Part shown: in pieces, positions 42,543-48,118 of the stretch | Layout: every line of letters begins with the position of its first letter | Position numbering within the stretch: position 1 is the first letter of the stretch | NCBI GenBank assembly: GCA_934796165.1 | Contig: CAKVOU010000012.1 | Coordinates: 1 to 48,118 of the forward strand | Source: an uncultured Eubacteriales bacterium | Lineage (GTDB): Bacteria; Bacillota; Clostridia; Oscillospirales; CAG-272 | DNA length: 48,118 nt | Reading direction: 5' to 3' | Notes under the pieces: generated by a model | What the model saw: the letters and a program-made list of their open reading frames with translations, nothing else | What the model was told of the DNA's origin: nothing | Databases searched by the model: none | Translations under genes and position numbers: made by a program

Positions 42543-42548
42543 CAGAGA

Positions 42549-43067
42549 TCACTTGAGCGCCGCCTTGATCGCAGTTTCCGCTTCGGCACTGTTACCGCGC
42601 AGGATCACATAATAGACGTACTGCCCGACCGAGCCGAACTTTGCCTCATCCAGAGCGCCCGTATCAAACGGGTAACGCTCATTTTCCGCAAGCAGATTGT
42701 CGCGCCGTGCGCGGAGATAGGACAAAAGCTCCGCCGAGTCCGCGCCCTTTGCAAGGCGGAAAACGCCGATCTCGGTGTCGGAAGCGTTGTCGGAGGTATC
42801 CAGATAAACGACATATTCCTCCACCTTTGAAAAATCCGCCGCCTTGCCGTCCTTGTAATACAGGTCAAAGATCTGCATTTCGTCCAGCGGTGCGGAATTC
42901 TTTTCGTATACCTTTCCCCCCGTGAGCGAATAGGACGAAACAAACCCGTTCACAAGCCCGGAGAGGTCGACCGTCTTTCCGCCGTCCTTGCCGGAAGAGC
43001 AGGCAAACAGGGTCATAGTGCCCGCAATACAAAGGAGCGCAAGCAATACACCAAGAACACGTTTCAT
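42549..43067 (-). CDS. DUF4358-domain lipoprotein
   Basis: 172 residues from the ATG at 43067, preceded by AAAGGAA; longer in-frame starts overlap the alcohol dehydrogenase gene. A lipobox LFAC (Cys23) follows the signal helix. The body has the DUF4358 pattern: a helix and strand with EMQIFDLYYKD, the strand-helix VYLDTSDNASDTEIGVFRL, then a helix with LLSYLRARRDNL and the strand YVYYVILRG. The family is common in Clostridia, extracytoplasmic and of unknown function. It starts 31 bases after the dehydrogenase stop, so the two may share a transcript. Confidence 0.85.
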   Translation of the reverse strand: MKRVLGVLLALLCIAGTMTLFACSSGKDGGKTVDLSGLVNGFVSSYSLTGGKVYEKNSAPLDEMQIFDLYYKDGKAADFSKVEEYVVYLDTSDNASDTEIGVFRLAKGADSAELLSYLRARRDNLLAENERYPFDTGALDEAKFGSVGQYVYYVILRGNSAEAETAIKAALK

Positions 43068-43098
43068 TTGAAAATTCCTTTCTTTCCCGGGACTCTTT

Positions 43099-44247
43099 TC
43101 AGAACACCTTGCGGTACAGCGCCATAACCTCTCCGGCAGTCGGAACGCGGGGATTGGTCGCCGTGCAGGCATCGGCAAGCGCGGCGTTTGCCATGGTTCC
43201 GATGCGGGCGAGATAGTCCGCCTCACCGACGGTTCCGGTTCCGCTCACGCGAAGCGGAATACCCATCTCCTGATTCAGAAAACGGATATATCCGGCAAGC
43301 GCACGGATAGTGGTCGCTTCATCATTCTGGACAAGTCCCAGAATGCGCGCAAGATTGCAGTATTTCCTGACGCAGGGCGAATATTCCCCTGCCGGCACCT
43401 CGCGCGGACCGATTGCCGCGTTGTATTCCACGATGTAAGGGAGCAAAATGGCATTGGCACGTCCGTGCGGGATATGGAACTGCGCACCGAGCTGGTGTGC
43501 CATGCCGTGGTTCAGTCCGAGAGAAACCGCGTTGAAGGCAAGTCCCGCAAGGCAGGCTGCCGTGTGCATTTTTTCTCTTGCTTCGGTATCCTCCGCGTTC
43601 GCCTGGGACCGGAGCAGGTACTGCCCGACAAGCGACACCGCCTTTTCCGCAAGCGCGTCCGAAAAATCGTTCGCCGCGGTGCTGACGTATGCCTCCATCG
43701 CATGGGTCAGAACATCCATACCAGTATCTGCCGTCACGCCCGCAGGAACGCTTTTCACCATTTCCACATCAAGAATCGCCTCGTCCGGAACCATGTCCGG
43801 CGCGACCAGCGGATACTTGACGCCCTTTTCCCGGTCGGTTACAACCGCGAAAGAGGTCACCTCGCTTCCCGTTCCGCTCGTGGTCGGGATGGCGATCAGG
43901 TTCGGTTTGCAGGTCTCGTCCACACGCTGTGCGGACTTGCGGACCGCCTTTGCAAGGTCAATCGCCGAGCCTCCGCCGACCGCGACGATGCAATCCGGGC
44001 GGGATTTCAGAAGAATCGCGATACCGCTTACCACCTTTTCCACCGGAGGATCCGGCACCACATCGGTATCCACTTCATATTGGATCCCCGCGCGCTCCAG
44101 CCGATCGGTCACCTGGCGGATCAGTCCGCTTTTTGCGACAAACGGATCTGTGAAGATCAGCACCTTCCTGTACGGAAGTGCCGCAAGACGCTCCAGTGCG
44201 CCCTCGCCGAAGTAAATTTTTGTGCTCACCGCAAATTCTTTCATCAT
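43099..44247 (-). CDS. Iron-type alcohol dehydrogenase
   Basis: 382 residues, the usual length. GGGSAIDLAK is the NAD(P)-binding signature, IPTTSGTGSEVT is also typical, and the metal site is formed by Asp and His residues in DTGMDVLTHAMEAY and GLNHGMAHQLGAQFHIPHG. It belongs to the branch with 1-propanol and ethanol dehydrogenases (PduQ/EutG/AdhB-like), which reduce aldehydes during fermentation. No microcompartment genes are nearby. Two adjacent ATG codons could start it; the first is given. A long GC-rich leader precedes it. Confidence 0.92.
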   Translation of the reverse strand: MMKEFAVSTKIYFGEGALERLAALPYRKVLIFTDPFVAKSGLIRQVTDRLERAGIQYEVDTDVVPDPPVEKVVSGIAILLKSRPDCIVAVGGGSAIDLAKAVRKSAQRVDETCKPNLIAIPTTSGTGSEVTSFAVVTDREKGVKYPLVAPDMVPDEAILDVEMVKSVPAGVTADTGMDVLTHAMEAYVSTAANDFSDALAEKAVSLVGQYLLRSQANAEDTEAREKMHTAACLAGLAFNAVSLGLNHGMAHQLGAQFHIPHGRANAILLPYIVEYNAAIGPREVPAGEYSPCVRKYCNLARILGLVQNDEATTIRALAGYIRFLNQEMGIPLRVSGTGTVGEADYLARIGTMANAALADACTATNPRVPTAGEVMALYRKVF

Positions 44248-44516
44248 GTATTCTTTCCCGTTTCTGTCAGTTTATCCGGAAAATCCTGACGCAGGGCAAT
44301 TCCGTAGCATTTCCGGATTTCCCCACGCCAATATTCAGCCACGCAGGTACGGGCTGCTCTGTCCGCGGCGCGTCGCTCCGTGAGCGGTGCCCGCCGTCAG
44401 GCTCCGCGCGGACTCCGTCCGCGCTTCGCCGCCGGATCCCGCTCCCGCGCCACCGCGCCTACTTGAAATCATTGTACCATATTCCGGGCGGAAATTCCAT
44501 AGGAATCCGAAAATTC
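44248..44516 (-). promoter_or_regulatory. GC-rich structured leader of the alcohol dehydrogenase gene
   Basis: Between the divergent dehydrogenase and rimO genes. On the minus strand a TACAAT -10-like box near 44472-44477 would give a leader of over 200 bases with several local hairpins, such as GCGGACGGAGTCCGC. No known riboswitch class is recognised. Confidence 0.35.
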
Positions 44517-44545
44517 TTGACTTTTTTCTCGCACGATGTTATACT
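44517..44545 (+). promoter_or_regulatory. Promoter of the rimO-pgsA operon
   Basis: TTGACT (44517-44522), 17 bases, TATACT (44540-44545). Confidence 0.83.
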
Positions 44546-44573
44546 GAAACTACTGAAATACTGTGAGGTCTCT

Positions 44574-45944
44574 ATGAAAATCGGTTTTGTTTCCCTCGGT
44601 TGCCCCAAGAACCAGCTGGATACCGAGGTCATGCTTCACGAGGTCGTCGAGGCGGGATACGAAATCACCCCCGAGGACACCGAAGCGGATGTCATCATCA
44701 TCAATACCTGCGCCTTCATCGAAAGCGCAAAAAAAGAATCCATAGACAACATTCTCGACGTCGCATGGCTCAAAAAGCACGGACACCTGAAGGCGATCAT
44801 CGTTACCGGATGCCTGGCGGAACGCTACCGCGAGGAAGTCCTCTCCGAATTTCCCGAGGTGGACGCGGTGCTCGGCGTCGGCGGACTGCACCACATTGTG
44901 GACGCAGTCAGGGCGGCGACCGCCCCCAAGGGAAAAGCCAAGGCGCGCTACGCCTGCTTTGACGATAAGGATACCGTCACGCTCGGCGGCGACCGCGTGC
45001 TTACCACCCCCGAATATGCCGCGTACCTCAAGATCGCGGAGGGGTGCGACAACCGCTGTGCCTACTGCGCCATTCCCTACATCCGCGGCAGATTCCGCAG
45101 CCGTCCCATGGAGGACCTCGTCGCCGAGGCAAAACAGCTGGAAGAGCTCGGCGTAAGGGAGCTGACCATCATCGCGCAGGATATCACCCGCTACGGAAAA
45201 GACCTCTACGGCAAGTACTCGCTTGCGGAGCTTTTGCATAGGATTACCGAGGAGACAAACATCCCGTGGATCCGCCTGCTCTACTGCTACCCCGATAAGA
45301 TCACCGACGAGCTGATCCGGGAGATCCGCGACAACCCGCGCATTCTCAAGTACATCGACCTGCCGCTCCAGCACGTCAGCGATCATATGCTCCGCGCCAT
45401 GAACCGTCACGGCGACGGGAAAATGGTCCGGGACGTTGTGAAAAAACTGCGGGCGGAAATTCCCGGCCTCGTGCTCCGCACCACCTTCATCACCGGCTTC
45501 CCCGGAGAGACCGAGGAGGATTTCAACGAACTGTGCGAATTCGTAAAGGAAACCGAATTTGAACACGCGGGTGTGTTCCCGTACTCCCGCGAGGAGGGTA
45601 CCCCCGCCTACGACTTCCCCGATCAGATCGACGAGCAGGTCAAGCAGGACCGCGCCGACGCGATCATGAAGATCCAGATGGAGATCAACGGGCGGCAGAA
45701 CGAGAAAAAGATCGGCACCGTTGTCCGTGTCCTCACCGAGGGCTTTGACGCGGCGGCGGATACCCACTTCGGCAGAAGTGCCGCGGACGCGCCGGATATT
45801 GACGGAAAGGTATACTTCAAAGCGCCGGAGGGCGTGCGCGTTGCCGAAGGTTCCTTCGTGGACGTCAAGGTGCGCGAGGCGGTCGATTACGACCTGTACG
45901 GCTTTGCCGTTTCAAGCTCCATCCGAGAGGAGGAAAGCAAATGA
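44574..45944 (+). CDS. rimO: Ribosomal protein S12 methylthiotransferase RimO
   Basis: 456 residues from the ATG at 44574 (GAGG 6 bases upstream and a consensus promoter just before it); an in-frame upstream extension is not coding-like. The N-terminal UPF0004 domain carries Cys10, Cys46 and Cys80 for the auxiliary [4Fe-4S] cluster. The radical-SAM motif C-x3-C-x2-C is at 158-165 (CDNRCAYC). A C-terminal TRAM domain follows about residue 390. FVSLGCPKNQLDTEVML is typical of RimO as opposed to MiaB. It methylthiolates an aspartate of ribosomal protein S12. Its stop overlaps the pgsA start. Confidence 0.95.
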   Translation: MKIGFVSLGCPKNQLDTEVMLHEVVEAGYEITPEDTEADVIIINTCAFIESAKKESIDNILDVAWLKKHGHLKAIIVTGCLAERYREEVLSEFPEVDAVLGVGGLHHIVDAVRAATAPKGKAKARYACFDDKDTVTLGGDRVLTTPEYAAYLKIAEGCDNRCAYCAIPYIRGRFRSRPMEDLVAEAKQLEELGVRELTIIAQDITRYGKDLYGKYSLAELLHRITEETNIPWIRLLYCYPDKITDELIREIRDNPRILKYIDLPLQHVSDHMLRAMNRHGDGKMVRDVVKKLRAEIPGLVLRTTFITGFPGETEEDFNELCEFVKETEFEHAGVFPYSREEGTPAYDFPDQIDEQVKQDRADAIMKIQMEINGRQNEKKIGTVVRVLTEGFDAAADTHFGRSAADAPDIDGKVYFKAPEGVRVAEGSFVDVKVREAVDYDLYGFAVSSSIREEESK

Positions 45945-46516
45945 ATCTTCCGAACAAACTGACGGTGCTCCGGATCCTGCTGGTTCCAGTGCTCATCGTC
46001 GTCATGATGGTCTGGCGGACCGAGACATGGGCGGCGATCGTCGGGTGCGTGATCTTCACCGCCGCGTCTCTGACCGATCTGTTTGACGGCAAAATCGCCC
46101 GCAAACGCGGTCTCATTACGGATTTCGGAAAGTTTCTCGACCCGCTCGCAGACAAATTCATGGTCATTGCCGCACTGCTCTGCATCATTTACAGAACCGA
46201 CGCGCCGTTGTTCCGCACGGTGCTCTTCATTGTCACGATGCTGGTCATCTTCCGCGAGCTTGCCGTCACCTCCATCCGCCTGGTCGCTTCGTCTTCCTCG
46301 GCGCATGTGGTGATCGCGGCAAACAAGCTCGGTAAATTCAAGACCGGTACGCAGGTCACCTGCATCATCACCATGCTGGTCGAGCCTTTCATTCCCTTTC
46401 TCAATCAGTACCTGATTCTGTCCTACGCAACGCTTGCCTGCGCCGCCGTCATGACGGTCTGGTCGGGAATCAATTACATGGTTTCCTACTGGAAATTCCT
46501 TGACCCGGAGAAGTAA
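45941..46516 (+). CDS. pgsA: CDP-diacylglycerol-glycerol-3-phosphate 3-phosphatidyltransferase
   Basis: 191 residues with four to six membrane helices. MNLPNKLTVLRILLVPV is the usual PgsA start, and DLFDGKIAR followed by GKFLDPLADK is the CDP-alcohol transferase signature. Its ATG overlaps the rimO stop (ATGA), a gene order common in Clostridia. It makes phosphatidylglycerol phosphate, the precursor of phosphatidylglycerol, in the cytoplasmic membrane. Confidence 0.93.
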   Translation: MNLPNKLTVLRILLVPVLIVVMMVWRTETWAAIVGCVIFTAASLTDLFDGKIARKRGLITDFGKFLDPLADKFMVIAALLCIIYRTDAPLFRTVLFIVTMLVIFRELAVTSIRLVASSSSAHVVIAANKLGKFKTGTQVTCIITMLVEPFIPFLNQYLILSYATLACAAVMTVWSGINYMVSYWKFLDPEK

Positions 46517-46550
46517 GAAACGTAAACCGGAAAGCAAGCAGATCATTCAG

Positions 46551-46597
46551 AAAATCCCCCCGGAGCCCTTGTGCGGGCTCCGGGGGGATTTTCTACC
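46551..46597 (+). terminator. Terminator of the rimO-pgsA operon
   Basis: AAAATCCCCCCGGAGCCC and its complement form an 18-bp stem with a 6-base loop; TTTTCTA follows. Confidence 0.92.
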
Positions 46598-46659
46598 CCT
46601 TGGCAGAGGGCGAAATACGTGGTGGCGGGGGATAGGGGAACGGAGGAAGACAGAAGACC

Positions 46660-46686
46660 CCGTGTGCGGAAAAACTCCGCACACGG
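46660..46686 (-). terminator. Hairpin after the right-end prepilin-headed gene
   Basis: CCGTGTGCGG and its complement with a 7-base loop, 16 bases past the minus-strand stop; no U-run follows. Confidence 0.5.
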
Positions 46687-46702
46687 TAAAATTACATACA
46701 GA

Positions 46703-48004
46703 TTATTTTGTGATATTGTCGCTCGTGGACTTCCAGTACCACGTGTAGGTCTCGCCGTCCATGGTGAACTCATGAGCACCGGTGTTGTACCAGTAATAGT
46801 CCTCGGTAACCAACACATACACGTCCTTATCCCAAAGCACGTACTTCTTACCGGTCAGCGTTTCTCCGATTGCCTCGCTCAGTTTATCCGTTGCGATGTC
46901 TTTTGCCCAACCCGAATAATCGGAATAAACCGCTCCAAGGCTGACGGTCACATTTTCGGTTGCGGTAACATTCTGTACCGTCACAGCCGCGCCGCTGTCC
47001 ACTCTGCCGACCAACTTTGCGACTTCGACGCCGCCGCTGACGCTGACATTCTTCAACGTGACATTGGTCATGGTCAGTTCACCGCCGGAGAGAACGCGTC
47101 CCGCAACGGCACCGATCTTCTGATAGCCGGTCACACTGGAATCCGTGATCGTCACATTTTCCATGACGAGCTTACCGTAGACATAGCCTGCGATCATGCC
47201 CATCGTGCCGGTCTCATCGTTCTTGGAATCTTGCACACACAGTCCGGACAGGGTAACATTTTTGAGCGTGACCGTAGCGTCTTTCCCGATCTGAGTAAAC
47301 AGTCCGTATCCATAACCCTTATTTGCGAACTCGCCCGAACCGAAGAAAGTATTCTTATCATCGCGGAAGCCGCTGATGGTGTGACCATTGCCGTTGATTA
47401 CAACATTGCCGGAAGTAATACCCTTAGCATCGTTTCCGATAAACTTATAAGCCGAACCTGCAAGGTCAATGTCTTCCGTCAGCGTGATCTCGGTCACCGC
47501 TTTTGCTTCGGATACACCGTTGTTAAAATCGTTGATCAGAGAAGCCAACTGTCCCGCGTTGGAAACTGCCACAGCGTTATCCTCAATTTTGTAATCTTCC
47601 AACTTGATTTCACCATTGAGGCAGAACCAGTTGCCGCTGATCTTTTCGAGACCCTTGTGCTCATCCGGATATGTAACCTCGAAAGAACTGTTGGCATAAA
47701 CAACACGGTTCAGATCCTTGACCCAATAGAACTGCATATCTTTGCCGAGCGGCTTATAGTTGTTAAGGTCAAAGCCGTCCTTTGCCAGTGCCCGAATTGC
47801 TGCGTTGATATTCTCGGGTTTATCGGTCTGGTCATGGGTTGCAAGCGCAGTATTCATCTGGCGTACTGCCTGAATGTCTGCACTGATATTCGCCTTGTTT
47901 ACCAAATTGACAAAGGTCGGAATCAGAACTGCCGCGAGAATCGCAAGAATCGCGATCACGATGACAAGCTCTACGATTGTAAACGCTCTCTTATTGTGTT
48001 TCAT
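46703..48004 (-). CDS. Prepilin-headed beta-repeat surface protein (intact paralogue)
   Basis: 433 residues, with GGAG before the ATG. The class III signal is at 1-28: a short basic leader, then Ala at -1 (Gly is usual), Phe at +1, Glu at +5 and an unbroken hydrophobic helix. A conserved neck (KANISADIQAVRQMNT, then NYKPLGKDMQFYWVKDLNRVVY) follows, then from about residue 120 a domain with AGQLASLINDF and GLUG-like units (GMIAGYVYGKLVMEN, GAVAGRVLSGGELTMTN, AKLVGRVDSGAAVTVQN). It is clearly related to the frameshifted gene at 2700-4126. After cleavage by a prepilin peptidase it could join a type IV pilus-like fibre as a decorated subunit. No pilus assembly genes are in the window. Confidence 0.88.
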   Translation of the reverse strand: MKHNKRAFTIVELVIVIAILAILAAVLIPTFVNLVNKANISADIQAVRQMNTALATHDQTDKPENINAAIRALAKDGFDLNNYKPLGKDMQFYWVKDLNRVVYANSSFEVTYPDEHKGLEKISGNWFCLNGEIKLEDYKIEDNAVAVSNAGQLASLINDFNNGVSEAKAVTEITLTEDIDLAGSAYKFIGNDAKGITSGNVVINGNGHTISGFRDDKNTFFGSGEFANKGYGYGLFTQIGKDATVTLKNVTLSGLCVQDSKNDETGTMGMIAGYVYGKLVMENVTITDSSVTGYQKIGAVAGRVLSGGELTMTNVTLKNVSVSGGVEVAKLVGRVDSGAAVTVQNVTATENVTVSLGAVYSDYSGWAKDIATDKLSEAIGETLTGKKYVLWDKDVYVLVTEDYYWYNTGAHEFTMDGETYTWYWKSTSDNITK

Positions 48005-48118
48005 ATATACTCCTTCATTCTGTTTTGTATTGCGGTAGACTTATGATTTTGAGGTTGCAACTTCCGGTTGCGCCGTCTATCAACAGTTATACCTGCAAAA
48101 CGCATGACAGAATTTATA

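Overview
The window looks like a chromosomal segment of an anaerobic Gram-positive bacterium of the class Clostridia (Bacillota), plausibly a gut or fermenter species. Visible grounds: several lipoproteins with a lipobox and no outer-membrane genes, a cyclic-di-GMP-I riboswitch, a rimO-pgsA gene pair, an acyl-ACP thioesterase, an IscR-like Rrf2 regulator, DUF4358 and YjbR proteins, and sigma-A-type promoters with 17-base spacers throughout. Most of the window is GC-rich; roughly 470-5,100 is clearly more AT-rich and looks like acquired DNA. The species cannot be named from the sequence.

Left arm (1-5,700): the tail of an ATPase-like gene, an orphan promoter, a 45-base 3' fragment of a tRNA-Pro gene that looks like an integration scar, a hypothetical protein with uracil-DNA-glycosylase-like motifs, a recombinase-type DNA-binding fragment, a small membrane protein, a prepilin-headed beta-repeat protein broken by a frameshift, a shortened DnaB-like ATPase and a YjbR protein. 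The promoter in front of the DnaB-like gene is a diverged copy of the orphan promoter.

Central catabolic locus (5,700-22,500): an eleven-gene minus-strand operon reads from one promoter at 21,306-21,334. In order it encodes a cytoplasmic GH32 enzyme, a 69-residue membrane peptide, a GH32 lipoprotein, a family-5 solute-binding lipoprotein, two Opp/Dpp-type permeases, two ATPases, a large membrane-anchored Ig/LamG-like protein, an FSA-type transaldolase and a second GH32 lipoprotein. A divergent LacI-family gene and two LacI/CcpA-like operators sit at its head. The best reading is capture, import and hydrolysis of fructans or fructo-oligosaccharides through an oligopeptide-type transporter. A MATE exporter with a terminator-like hairpin in its leader follows.

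Surface operon (24,280-36,910): a minus-strand promoter, a cyclic-di-GMP-I riboswitch and an intrinsic terminator precede three small membrane-anchored or secreted proteins with SipW/TasA-like N-termini and then a 3,281-residue protein full of Gly-Gly-hydrophobic-Gly beta-solenoid repeats. This is probably a cyclic-di-GMP-gated matrix or adhesin system and is the most interesting part of the window. It may be linked in function to the two prepilin-headed beta-repeat proteins at the two ends of the window (2,700-4,126 and 46,703-48,004), which are paralogues.

Right arm (37,200-46,600): mostly housekeeping. It holds an acyl-ACP thioesterase, a MazF-like protein with an unusual 63-bp tandem-repeat tail, a 77-residue hypothetical protein, an alpha/beta-hydrolase-like lipoprotein lacking its nucleophile serine, an Rrf2 regulator, two CDP-alcohol phosphatidyltransferases, a DUF4358 lipoprotein, an iron-type alcohol dehydrogenase and rimO.
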